Assembly (NCBI GenBank): GCA_029983575.1
Contig: JASBZE010000004.1
Span: 1 to 39,580 of the forward strand
Direction: 5' to 3'
Source of the DNA: Peptostreptococcaceae bacterium
GTDB taxonomy: Bacteria; Bacillota; Clostridia; Peptostreptococcales; Peptostreptococcaceae
DNA: 39,580 nt
The position numbers and the translations under genes were made by a program. Position 1 is the first letter of the stretch; each line of letters begins with the position of its first letter. Below are positions 23,125 through 30,974 of this stretch, one piece after another. Under the pieces are notes generated by a model. That model was not told the origin of the DNA and searched no databases. It saw only the letters and a program-made list of their open reading frames with translations.

Positions 23125-24909
23125 CTAGAACTGACTGTCGTAAAGTTCTTTGTAAAAACCTCCAAAATCTATCAACTCATCGTGACTTCCTTGCTCTACT
23201 ATATCGCCATCTCTCATAACCAAGATACTATCAGCGTCTCTAATAGTAGATAACCTATGAGCTATAATAAAGCTAGTTTTATTTTTCATGAGTTTTTCCA
23301 TAGCTTTTTGAATTTTAACTTCCGTCCTCGTGTCTACTGAACTGGTCGCCTCATCGAGTATCAATATTGAGCCCTTGGCAACCATAGCCCTAGCAATGGT
23401 AATAAGCTGCTTTTGACCTTGGGAGACATTACTTGCTTCCTCATCGATAACCGTATCGTAGCCATCTGGAAGAGTGCTTATAAAGTGATCAACCTGCGCG
23501 GCTTTTGCTGCCCTATATACATCCTCATCCGATACATTTAGATTACCATATCTAATATTTTCCATAATAGTTCCGTTAAATAGCCATGTATCCTGCAAAA
23601 CCATGGTGAACTCATCTCTTAAATCTTCTTTAGAAAATGAATTAATATTATGGTCGTCAATTTTTATTTCACCGTCTAACAAATCGTAAAATCCCATTAA
23701 TAGTTTAACGATCGTAGTCTTTCCAGCTCCTGTAGGACCTACAATCGCTACCTTTTGACCAGCTGGAATGTGAGCAGAAAAATCTTTGATGACAATATCA
23801 TCGCTATTTTTATTATATCCAAACCTAACGTTGTTAAACTTTACATCCCCTTTAATTTGATGTAAATCTATGCTTTCATCTGTAACCTTTTCGACTTCCT
23901 CATCCTCATCAAGTATTTCAAAAATCCTATCTGAAGCAGCCGCCGTCAACTGTAGTTGGTTTAATATATTACCAAGCTGAGCTATAGGTGAGGTAAAATT
24001 TCTTAGATATTGGATGAATGCCTGTATACTACCAACTGAAAGAGCACCAGATGAAACTAAAGCCGCACCAACTATAACTACAAACACATAGCCAATATTT
24101 GTTACGATATTCATGACAGGCTGCATAAGTCCCGATAAGAACGTAGCCTTTAGAGCAGTCTTTTGCAGCGCCACATTTGTCTTTTGAAAATTATCAAATC
24201 TAGCTCCCTCTTGGTTAAATGACTTAATAATGAGTTGGCCACTGAAATCCTCCTCTATTTTTCCGTTTAAATCCCCGAGTATATACTGCTGATCTCTATA
24301 GAATACCTGTGATTTTTTGATTATTATAGAAACCAAAATAAAAATAACCGGTATCATAGCCAACGATATTAGTGTCATCCTAATGCTAATCGTAAGCATC
24401 ATAATCAATACACCAACAACTGTGGCAAATGATGAAATCCCCTGGGATAGAGTCTGAGATAAGGTTGTATTTATAGCGTCAACGTCGTTTGTAAGCCTTG
24501 AAAGCACATCACCGTAGCTTTCCTTGTTGAAATACTCGATTGGCAGGTTATGTATCTTGTATATAAGCTGTTTTCTCAGGTCATATGATACCCCAGTAGC
24601 TACCTTCGCAGTTACTATACTCTCAATATATCCAAAAATCAACGCCACTATATAAAGCCCGACTAACATCAACATAATATGGCCGAGTTTAGTGTAATCC
24701 ATCTCGTGACCTTTTCCCGTAAATCTAAAAATAAGTGACTTAACAATCTCATCAGTTGCCTTTGCCATATACTTTGGACCTATAATATTAAAAGCAGTAG
24801 ATAAAATCGCACACAATATCACGACATAAATCTGAATGCTGTACTCACTTATATGTTTTAGAAGTCTTCTGATACTCGGTATGAAACTACTCTTTTTATT
24901 ATCTCGCAT
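23125..24909 (-). CDS. ABC exporter half-transporter, subunit with the catalytic Glu
   Basis: 594 residues: six-TM ABC type I exporter domain (about 1-330) fused to an ATPase domain (about 355-594). Walker A GPTGAGKT at 391-398, Q-loop Gln 439, signature VSQGQ at 495-499, Walker B ILILDE with catalytic Glu 520, H-loop His 551. The LSGGQ to VSQGQ change is common in this half of TM287/288- and BmrCD-type heterodimers. It overlaps the preceding gene by 11 bp (AAAGGAGGAG before the ATG) and surely pairs with it. The substrate is unknown; drugs, lipids and peptides are usual for the family. No clear terminator follows. Confidence 0.9.
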   Translation of the reverse strand: MRDNKKSSFIPSIRRLLKHISEYSIQIYVVILCAILSTAFNIIGPKYMAKATDEIVKSLIFRFTGKGHEMDYTKLGHIMLMLVGLYIVALIFGYIESIVTAKVATGVSYDLRKQLIYKIHNLPIEYFNKESYGDVLSRLTNDVDAINTTLSQTLSQGISSFATVVGVLIMMLTISIRMTLISLAMIPVIFILVSIIIKKSQVFYRDQQYILGDLNGKIEEDFSGQLIIKSFNQEGARFDNFQKTNVALQKTALKATFLSGLMQPVMNIVTNIGYVFVVIVGAALVSSGALSVGSIQAFIQYLRNFTSPIAQLGNILNQLQLTAAASDRIFEILDEDEEVEKVTDESIDLHQIKGDVKFNNVRFGYNKNSDDIVIKDFSAHIPAGQKVAIVGPTGAGKTTIVKLLMGFYDLLDGEIKIDDHNINSFSKEDLRDEFTMVLQDTWLFNGTIMENIRYGNLNVSDEDVYRAAKAAQVDHFISTLPDGYDTVIDEEASNVSQGQKQLITIARAMVAKGSILILDEATSSVDTRTEVKIQKAMEKLMKNKTSFIIAHRLSTIRDADSILVMRDGDIVEQGSHDELIDFGGFYKELYDSQF

Positions 24910-26671
24910 CTTCTAACTCCTCCTTTGACAACTGTGAGCTCGCTATCTCCTGATACGCCTTACATTTTTTAAGTAACTCCTCATGTGTACCCTCGCCTAC
25001 GATCTTACCCTCATCTAATACTAAAATCTTATCCGCGTGTTTTATAGTATTTATTCTCTGTGCAACCAATACTATAGTGCTGTCATTGAGGTAATTCTTT
25101 AGATCTCTTCTAAGATTTGCATCTGTCTTATAGTCCAGTGCAGAGAAAGTATCGTCGAAAATATAGATCGGAGCCTTCTTAATTAGAGCTCTAGCTATTG
25201 ATATCCTTTGCTTTTGACCTCCTGATAAATTTGCACCAAGTTGAGATACCTCATCGTAAATCCCCTTCTCCTTTCCTGCCACAAACTCTGCCGCCTGAGC
25301 GATTTTTAATGCCTCATATATTTCTTCTTCCGTTGCATCCGGTTTACCAAACCTCAAATTTGATGCAAAGTCTCCTGAAAATAATACGCCCTTTTGAGAT
25401 ATATATCCGATCATATCCCTAAGTGCTCCGGTTGAATAATCTCTGACATCCTTGCCATTTACCATTACCATACCCTTATCCACATCAAAAAACCTAGGTA
25501 TTAATTGTATTAAGGTTGACTTTCCCGAACCAGTAGATCCAATTATTGCTGTAGTCTCTCCCTTGTTTGCAGTAAAACTTATATCTTCTAACACATAGCA
25601 CTTCGCCTTGTCATATCCAAAACTAACATTATTAAAAACTATGCTCGGTTCGTCATTGTGTTCATTTTTTCCATCTAAAACTTCCTCTGTGATAGGTATG
25701 CTATCGTGAATTGACGGCTCTGTGTCGAGGACTTCAGAAATTCGCGCCCCTGATACAGAAGCCCTTGGAATCATCACAAAAATCATCGTCATCATTAAAA
25801 AAGACATTATAATCTGAATGGAGTACTGCATAAATGCCATCATATCCCCAACTTGTAGTTGGGCCCTGCTTACGAGATCCCCTCCAAACCAAATAATGAT
25901 TACACAGATAATATTTATGATCATAATTAAAGTTGGGAAAAGACATCCCATCATTATCATAATTGATTTCGAAACGTCCTTGATATCAGTACTTACCTCA
26001 TCAAATCGCTGTTTTTCCCTTTTTTCTGTATTAAATGCCCTAATTATAAGTAGACCAGTTAAATTTTCTCGGGAAATTAAGTTTAGACCGTCGGTATATT
26101 TTTGCAAAAGCTTAAATTTAGGCATCAAGAATACTATTGTAAACACTATTATTATTGATACTAGAAATAAAGAAAGGGCGATTATCCAACTTAATTTTAG
26201 AGAAGTTCTCATCGCCATTATTATTCCACCTATTCCCACAATCGGAGCATATGCCAAAATTCTCATACCTATTACCGATACGTTTTGGATTTGAACCACG
26301 TCGTTTGTGCTTCTCGTAATTAAAGATGCCGTAGAAAATGAATTGTACTCCTTGCTCGAAAAGCTAAGTACCCTAGAGAAAATATCCCTCCTTATATTCA
26401 TAGACATCGTAGTACCTAATTTCGCTCCTATATATGCAACACTTATAGCAGCTATTGCCCCTATGAGGGTTACCCCCAACATTTTCGCTGATGAATCAAT
26501 GAGCGCGGACTTGGTACTTAAGCCCATTGCCGATTTTCTCAGCACATCATTTACTAGAGTGCTCATCATCTTTGGCAGTGATAGATCGCAAAAAGCCTGA
26601 ATACATAATAGTATAATACCTATTAACACATACCCCAGATAAGGCCTCAAATATTTCCATATTAGTTTCAT
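24899..26671 (-). CDS. ABC exporter half-transporter, subunit with degenerate site
   Basis: 590 residues, same exporter fold as its partner. Walker A GSTGSGKS at 378-385, canonical LSGGQ at 482-486, but the catalytic Glu is Asp 507 (IYIFDDTFSALD) and the H-loop His is Gln 538 (VAQRINT). These are the known substitutions of the non-hydrolysing site in heterodimeric exporters such as TM287/288, so this is a regular division of labour and not decay. The frame opens at 26683 with ATGGAGGTG, but that triplet is part of the Shine-Dalgarno; ATG 26671 (MKLIWKYLRP) is the real start. It begins 40 bp after cbiO with no terminator between them. Confidence 0.9.
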   Translation of the reverse strand: MKLIWKYLRPYLGYVLIGIILLCIQAFCDLSLPKMMSTLVNDVLRKSAMGLSTKSALIDSSAKMLGVTLIGAIAAISVAYIGAKLGTTMSMNIRRDIFSRVLSFSSKEYNSFSTASLITRSTNDVVQIQNVSVIGMRILAYAPIVGIGGIIMAMRTSLKLSWIIALSLFLVSIIIVFTIVFLMPKFKLLQKYTDGLNLISRENLTGLLIIRAFNTEKREKQRFDEVSTDIKDVSKSIMIMMGCLFPTLIMIINIICVIIIWFGGDLVSRAQLQVGDMMAFMQYSIQIIMSFLMMTMIFVMIPRASVSGARISEVLDTEPSIHDSIPITEEVLDGKNEHNDEPSIVFNNVSFGYDKAKCYVLEDISFTANKGETTAIIGSTGSGKSTLIQLIPRFFDVDKGMVMVNGKDVRDYSTGALRDMIGYISQKGVLFSGDFASNLRFGKPDATEEEIYEALKIAQAAEFVAGKEKGIYDEVSQLGANLSGGQKQRISIARALIKKAPIYIFDDTFSALDYKTDANLRRDLKNYLNDSTIVLVAQRINTIKHADKILVLDEGKIVGEGTHEELLKKCKAYQEIASSQLSKEELEDAR

Positions 26672-26711
26672 ATACACCTCCATAATTTACATACTATTTA
26701 TACCCTAAAAC

Positions 26712-27623
26712 CTATTGAGTCAAAATACCTATAATCTCATCAATTGTTCTTGGGTATATATTTTCCGGTATCTTTCCCGCTTTTGATAGCTTATCACAAA
26801 ACTCTACAATGGTAGGTTTTTTTATATTAGCCTTATCCATTATATCATCATTTGAAAAAACCTCTTCTGGAGATGCGTGAGCTATTACCTTTCCATCATC
26901 TATAACCACAATTTCATCAGCCCATGAATAAGCAAAGTCAGGGTCGTGAGTCGAAATCATGACGGTTACATTTTCTTTTACCAATATATCTATCGCTTCC
27001 TTAACCAAATCTGCGTGCTTTGGGTCGAGAGAAGAAAATGGCTCATCTAGAATCACTATCTTTGGATTCATAACAAGTACATCTGCAATACTGACCTGTT
27101 TTTTCTGCCCCCCGGACAAAGCATGAGTGGCCTTATCAATATATGGGGTAATTGACAATTTGGTACATATCTCTTCTACAGCTTCCCTTGTCATTTTGTC
27201 GCTCATACCCATATTTAAAGCTCCAAAGGATATTTCTTGCCTTACGCTAGCAGAAAAAAGCTGTTTTTCAGGATCTTGAAATACAATCCCAACCTTGGAG
27301 CGTACCTTCATAAGTGATTTCTTATCGTATTTTATCTCTTCTCCATCAATAATTAGAGTTCCCTTGGAAAGCTTGTTAATTCCATTTAATGCAAGGAAAA
27401 AAGTTGACTTCCCCGAACCGTTAGCTCCCATAACCGCAACCCTACGCCCCTCCTTAACCCTTAGGCTAAGACCTCTTATGGCATAGCTTTTATTGTCGTC
27501 GTATGAAAAGTATAAATCCCTCGCATCTATTATATTTTTATCTATTATATTTTTATCTTCTATATTTTTATCTTCTATATTTTTATCGCTTTTATATTTC
27601 TCATTTTTATATTTCTCGCTCAA
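26712..27623 (-). CDS. cbiO: Cobalt ECF transporter ATPase CbiO with repeat-bearing N-terminus
   Basis: Energising ATPase of the CbiMNQO cobalt importer. Walker A GANGSGKS at 66-73, signature LSGGQKKQ near 165, Walker B IVILDEPFSSLDP, H-loop STHDPDF. 303 residues, about 25-30 longer than usual, because residues 1-32 are a hydrophilic tail of pentapeptide repeats (KYKNE, KYKSD, DKNIE twice, DKNII twice) before the normal start of the domain at IDARDLYFSYDD. Starts at TTG (27623), 7 bases after GGGGGG; no ATG or GTG lies between this codon and the conserved domain. Last gene of the cbi cluster. Confidence 0.9.
   Translation of the reverse strand: MSEKYKNEKYKSDKNIEDKNIEDKNIIDKNIIDARDLYFSYDDNKSYAIRGLSLRVKEGRRVAVMGANGSGKSTFFLALNGINKLSKGTLIIDGEEIKYDKKSLMKVRSKVGIVFQDPEKQLFSASVRQEISFGALNMGMSDKMTREAVEEICTKLSITPYIDKATHALSGGQKKQVSIADVLVMNPKIVILDEPFSSLDPKHADLVKEAIDILVKENVTVMISTHDPDFAYSWADEIVVIDDGKVIAHASPEEVFSNDDIMDKANIKKPTIVEFCDKLSKAGKIPENIYPRTIDEIIGILTQ
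27528..27587 (-). repeat. 15-bp minisatellite inside cbiO
   Basis: Four tandem 15-bp units encode DKNIE, DKNIE, DKNII, DKNII at CbiO residues 13-32. Unit size is a multiple of three, so copy number can change without a frameshift. Confidence 0.85.
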
Positions 27624-27647
27624 AAAATCACCCCCCTCTTCAAAACA

Positions 27648-28406
27648 TTATTTATTTATAAACATCAATATTATTCCGAAAATAACAATATATATAAATC
27701 TCCTTTTGCTAAACTCTTCAAACTCATTTATAACTTTAAGCTCGCCGTCATATCCCCTAGCATCCAAAGAATCATACAATTCAGAGGACATGCGAATTGA
27801 TTTAATAAACACCGATGAGAGCATAGATGCAAACGACTTTATAGAAGTGACGTAATTTTTATATCCGAGCCTAGACTTTTGAGATATTGTAATGTTCACT
27901 GCTAAATCTAACAACAAGAATATATACCTATAAATCAGCATCATAAGCTCGACGACAATTTTTGGAAGCTTTATTACTCTAAGTGCATAAATAATATCGA
28001 CCATAGTCGTATTTAGAGATAGAAAATACAGACTAGATACAGCTGAGAGGGCCGTCAGTATAAGTTGAATCCCCCTCATCACGCCCTCTTTACTCCCCGT
28101 GATATAAAAGCTACCAATAGAAATTGCATACAGATCCAACCTGACTTTTGTAAAATTAACTATAATTGCGATTGTACTCATAATAATAAAAGCGATTGGA
28201 ATACTCATCAACTTTAAATAACGCCCCTGGCTCAAACCACCCACAACCGTATTTAACAGGTGGTTTACGATAAGAACAGTGATTGCAATGACAATAGATC
28301 TACTGAAAATCAAAAGGAAGATGGTCATAAAAGAATAGATAATTTTTTCCATCGGATTTATAAATCTAAGTTTTGAATCATAGCATAAACTATCTATATC
28401 AATCAT
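27648..28406 (-). CDS. cbiQ: Cobalt ECF transporter T component CbiQ
   Basis: 252-residue transmembrane coupling protein linking CbiO to the substrate-binding CbiM. Five or so hydrophobic segments in the first 130 residues, then the cytoplasmic coupling-helix region: KSRLGYKNYVTSIKSFASMLSSVFIKSIRMSSELYDSLDARGYDG contains the ECF T-protein signature (SxRMSxxxYxSxxARGYDG) with its essential Arg-Gly. GGGAGATG precedes the ATG. It is separated from cbiN by 185 bp of AT-rich repeats and from cbiO by 24 bp. Confidence 0.9.
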   Translation of the reverse strand: MIDIDSLCYDSKLRFINPMEKIIYSFMTIFLLIFSRSIVIAITVLIVNHLLNTVVGGLSQGRYLKLMSIPIAFIIMSTIAIIVNFTKVRLDLYAISIGSFYITGSKEGVMRGIQLILTALSAVSSLYFLSLNTTMVDIIYALRVIKLPKIVVELMMLIYRYIFLLLDLAVNITISQKSRLGYKNYVTSIKSFASMLSSVFIKSIRMSSELYDSLDARGYDGELKVINEFEEFSKRRFIYIVIFGIILMFINK

Positions 28407-28421
28407 ATTTCCATCTCCCTA

Positions 28422-28570
28422 TTTTTAGATTGTATCATTCTTACTATTTTTAGATTATATCAATCTTACTATTTTTAATATTACTTTATTACTTAATTTA
28501 ATTAAATATTACTTTTTTATATTGCGTTTTTAATATTACTTTAATTGATATTACTTTACTAAATATCACC
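28422..28570. repeat. AT-rich repeat block between cbiN and cbiQ
   Basis: A 25-bp unit starting tttttagatt and ending cttacta occurs at 28422-28446 and 28447-28471 with 23 of 25 bases equal. After it the core aatattactt (with variants gatattactt) recurs about four times up to 28560. It fills most of the 185-bp cbiN-cbiQ gap. I see no hairpin with a T-run and no promoter of quality in it. Confidence 0.75.
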
Positions 28571-28591
28571 TTTTTTATTTGTTTTTTTCAA

Positions 28592-28930
28592 TTATTCTTC
28601 TTCGTCTTGTGATATTCCATACATTTCCCTGTCTTTACTCCTCTGTACAAAACGTCCTAAGAAAAATGCCAAAACACCTATACCAATTCCCGTTTGTACA
28701 CAGAAAAGAAGAGACTCAACCTCTCCTGGCAGCTCCCCACCTATCATCTTTTCTAGTACAGGTTCTGCCCAAGGTTTATAATCCTTATTTATCTCCGCAA
28801 TTGCCTCACTACCAGCATCGTCAGAACCTCCAAATTCAGCGTCTTTTAATGCGAATAGAGGAACCAATGCCAAAAGAACACAGATTGAAATTAAAATGAC
28901 GGATATTTTTCCTAGCGAATTTTTCTTCAT
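28592..28930 (-). CDS. cbiN: Cobalt transport auxiliary protein CbiN
   Basis: 112-residue membrane protein with two TM segments (about 9-28 and 70-90) and an extracellular loop between them, the standard CbiN plan. The motif ALKDAEFGGSDDAGSEAI followed by YKPWAEPVLEKMIGGELPGEVESLLFCVQTGIGIGVLAFFLG is diagnostic. CbiN stimulates loading of cobalt by CbiM. AGGAGGTG precedes the ATG; 14 bp after cbiM. Confidence 0.92.
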   Translation of the reverse strand: MKKNSLGKISVILISICVLLALVPLFALKDAEFGGSDDAGSEAIAEINKDYKPWAEPVLEKMIGGELPGEVESLLFCVQTGIGIGVLAFFLGRFVQRSKDREMYGISQDEEE

Positions 28931-28944
28931 ATTCCAAGCACCTC

Positions 28945-29691
28945 CTAATCCTCTATTTTAAATCCAATAGCCCTCATCTCAGGTCTTGCGTAATTAATCA
29001 AAGTCATATAAATAAGCGCTGATAATATACCCTCGATAATTGCTAGAGGAACCTGAGTAGTGGCAAAGATACCTAGAAATTTTAAAGCAGATGCCATAAA
29101 TCCGCCAGATTCTGAAGGAAATGCCGCTGCCAATTGAACACTGGTAATGCAGTAAGTAAATAAGTCACCTAGAGCTGTAACTATAAATACCAATAACGGC
29201 TTTTTAATCCCCGTATTCTTAAGCCCAATCCATAAAATCCAAGTTAACATAGGCCCTGCAATTGCCATAGAAAAAGTATTAGCTCCTAGAGTACTCAAGC
29301 CCCCATGTGCAAGAAGTATGGCTTGAAATAAAAGCACTATTATTCCTAAAACACTCGTAACTGCTGGTCCAAACAAAACCGACCCTAGACCAGTACCTGT
29401 CATATGCGAACAACTTCCTGTAACTGACGGTATCTTTAGAGATGAAAGCACAAATACAAAGGCGCCGCACATAGCTATCAATACTATCGACCTTCTACTT
29501 TCAGCAGTTATCTTTCTTATCCTTATAATTCCATAGATTAAAAATGGCAAAGATATAATCGCCCAAAAAATACAGTGGCTAGGCGGCAAAAATCCCTCCA
29601 TAATATGCATCGCATCTACATTTTGAACATATCCAAATACAATGGCAAAAGTAGTTGCAATGCTTAAGATAAACTTTTCCATTTTTTTCAC
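28945..29691 (-). CDS. cbiM: Cobalt ECF transporter substrate-specific component CbiM
   Basis: 248 residues with an N-terminal signal sequence (about 1-27) that ends just before MHIMEGFLPPSHC. Family knowledge: the mature N-terminus with this Met-His-Ile is a metal ligand, so processing near VDA is expected. Further His ligands are in the SCSHMTGTGLGSVLFGP segment. Six or seven membrane helices. Starts at GTG 29691, 5 bases after AAGGAGGTG (an ATG three codons on is too far from the Shine-Dalgarno). First gene of cbiMNQO. I see no cobalamin riboswitch in the 214 bp upstream. Confidence 0.93.
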   Translation of the reverse strand: MKKMEKFILSIATTFAIVFGYVQNVDAMHIMEGFLPPSHCIFWAIISLPFLIYGIIRIRKITAESRRSIVLIAMCGAFVFVLSSLKIPSVTGSCSHMTGTGLGSVLFGPAVTSVLGIIVLLFQAILLAHGGLSTLGANTFSMAIAGPMLTWILWIGLKNTGIKKPLLVFIVTALGDLFTYCITSVQLAAAFPSESGGFMASALKFLGIFATTQVPLAIIEGILSALIYMTLINYARPEMRAIGFKIED

Positions 29692-29762
29692 AAAAACACC
29701 TCCTTGAAAATCAATAAATGTGAATCGAAATTCTGTTTGTAAAATATAATAAATTTATCTTT

Positions 29763-29771
29763 ATTATATCA
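29763..29771 (-). promoter_or_regulatory. Extended -10 promoter of cbiMNQO
   Basis: TGATATAAT on the minus strand, about 72 bp before the cbiM start. No good -35 is visible at 17 bp. Confidence 0.5.
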
Positions 29772-29905
29772 TATATACTTAGTTAATGAGACGAATAGAA
29801 AAAACAGAAAAAATAGTGCAACTAATCACTTTTCAGAACCAGCCTCACTAATTAATACATACATTATATAAGTGAATATTTTTATAATTAATAAAAATCT
29901 TTTCC

Positions 29906-30763
29906 TTATAGCTCATTTAAAATCCTTATGGTGTCTTTTATTTGTCCTTCCCCTGTATCCTTTATATTCTCAAAATCAGCTCCCATAACCACAATTATGT
30001 ATTCTTTATCGTCCTTTGTGGCTAGTGTAGCCCAACACAAACCAGCACCATATGTGGTACCGGATTTTCCTCCAAGTATTTCAAAACCATCCTGATTGTA
30101 GTTTTTTAATTTATTGAAGATAGTACTTTGTACTACTATACCTTTGGGATGCTTTAACGTATGTGTTGAAACATATTGTTTTTTAGTAAAGATAGCATTG
30201 AAATTGGCATCCTTCAAAGCGTTTTTTATAATTATACCAATATCTTCAGCCGATGTGTACTGTTCTTCAGAGTCTAAGCCCGTAGTAGATGTAAAGAACG
30301 TATTATTCAAATTCCATAGCTTTGCCTGCTTATTCATTTCGTTAATAAAATCATCTTTATTTCCGTACAAATTAATGGCTATGGATTCTGCGCATTCTCC
30401 CCCTGACGCCAGCATTGCTCCATACAATAAATCTCTAAAAGTAGTTTTTTCTCCTCCAACATAACCAGCCATTGAAGAATTATCTTTAATCAGTTCAGCA
30501 TAACATTGTTTGTCTATAGGAGCAATTTTATTTAAATTTTTTATTTTCATCAATCCTACATAGACTGTCATGATCTTAGCTAGTGAAGCTGGCATACGTC
30601 TCTTTTTCTCATTTTTTGCAATTTCAACCTTGTCATCGGTTATATTATACACATATATACTATCACAGTTATAAGGGTATACAATTGATTTAAACCCACT
30701 AACGCAAATACACATTATTAGTATAATTACCAAAAATATTAATAATTTACTTTTTCGCATCAT
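29906..30763 (-). CDS. D-alanyl-D-alanine carboxypeptidase (low-molecular-weight PBP)
   Basis: Serine peptidase (S11 type) trimming the terminal D-Ala of peptidoglycan stem peptides outside the membrane. Catalytic SLAK at 60-63 (active Ser 60, Lys 63), the second motif reads SGG at 120-122 where most DacA/DacF enzymes have SGN, and the third is KSGTT at 233-237 (KTG position). One N-terminal membrane anchor (about 6-23). 285 residues, so it lacks the C-terminal beta domain and amphipathic anchor of DacA. Monocistronic. Two adjacent ATGs (30763, 30760) are equally plausible starts. Confidence 0.88.
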   Translation of the reverse strand: MMRKSKLLIFLVIILIMCICVSGFKSIVYPYNCDSIYVYNITDDKVEIAKNEKKRRMPASLAKIMTVYVGLMKIKNLNKIAPIDKQCYAELIKDNSSMAGYVGGEKTTFRDLLYGAMLASGGECAESIAINLYGNKDDFINEMNKQAKLWNLNNTFFTSTTGLDSEEQYTSAEDIGIIIKNALKDANFNAIFTKKQYVSTHTLKHPKGIVVQSTIFNKLKNYNQDGFEILGGKSGTTYGAGLCWATLATKDDKEYIIVVMGADFENIKDTGEGQIKDTIRILNEL

Positions 30764-30800
30764 AAATCTATCTCACCTACCATACTTTATCCAAAATTTT

Positions 30801-30830
30801 CTTATATATTCATTAAATTGAATATCACAA
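30801..30830 (-). promoter_or_regulatory. Possible promoter of the carboxypeptidase gene
   Basis: TTGTGA (30830-30825), 18 bp, TATAAG (30806-30801), about 37 bp before the start. Moderate matches only. Confidence 0.35.
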
Positions 30831-30878
30831 AAATTATTATCGTGTTGGAAAGTTTTGTTAATTTATATTATTTATAAA

Positions 30879-30930
30879 ATGCTATTCACCTATTATTAGG
30901 TCTTCCCTTTCATATATCATCAAATAGCAT
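30879..30930 (-). terminator. Possible terminator after the sigma-ABC cassette
   Basis: ATGCTATT and AATAGCAT arms 8 bp long, with an inner ACCTA/TAGGT hairpin in the loop and TTTTAT afterwards on the minus strand. The loop is long, so confidence is limited. Confidence 0.45.
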
Positions 30931-30974
30931 AAAAATTTTGAAAACCTTGATTTATAGTAAATTGATGATCGCTA

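Noticed and set aside
25818..26294. 158-residue open frame on the plus strand inside the ABC exporter gene
   Set aside because: It lies fully antisense to conserved exporter sequence, has no Shine-Dalgarno and a low-complexity Ile-rich product; a shadow frame.
24899..26671. Decayed exporter because of Asp for Glu and Gln for His in the ATPase
   Set aside because: These are the known substitutions of the degenerate site in heterodimeric ABC exporters, and the partner subunit carries the intact Glu and His.
27528..27587. CRISPR-like repeats
   Set aside because: The 15-bp units are directly abutting, coding, and have no spacers.
29878..29898. Palindrome atttttat-aatta-ataaaaat downstream of the carboxypeptidase gene as terminator
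   Set aside because: The stem is entirely A-T pairs and no T-run follows; too weak to call.
29692..29905. Cobalamin riboswitch upstream of cbiM
   Set aside because: I looked for the B12-box core (GCCACTG-type) and found nothing similar; only a covariance-model search could settle it.
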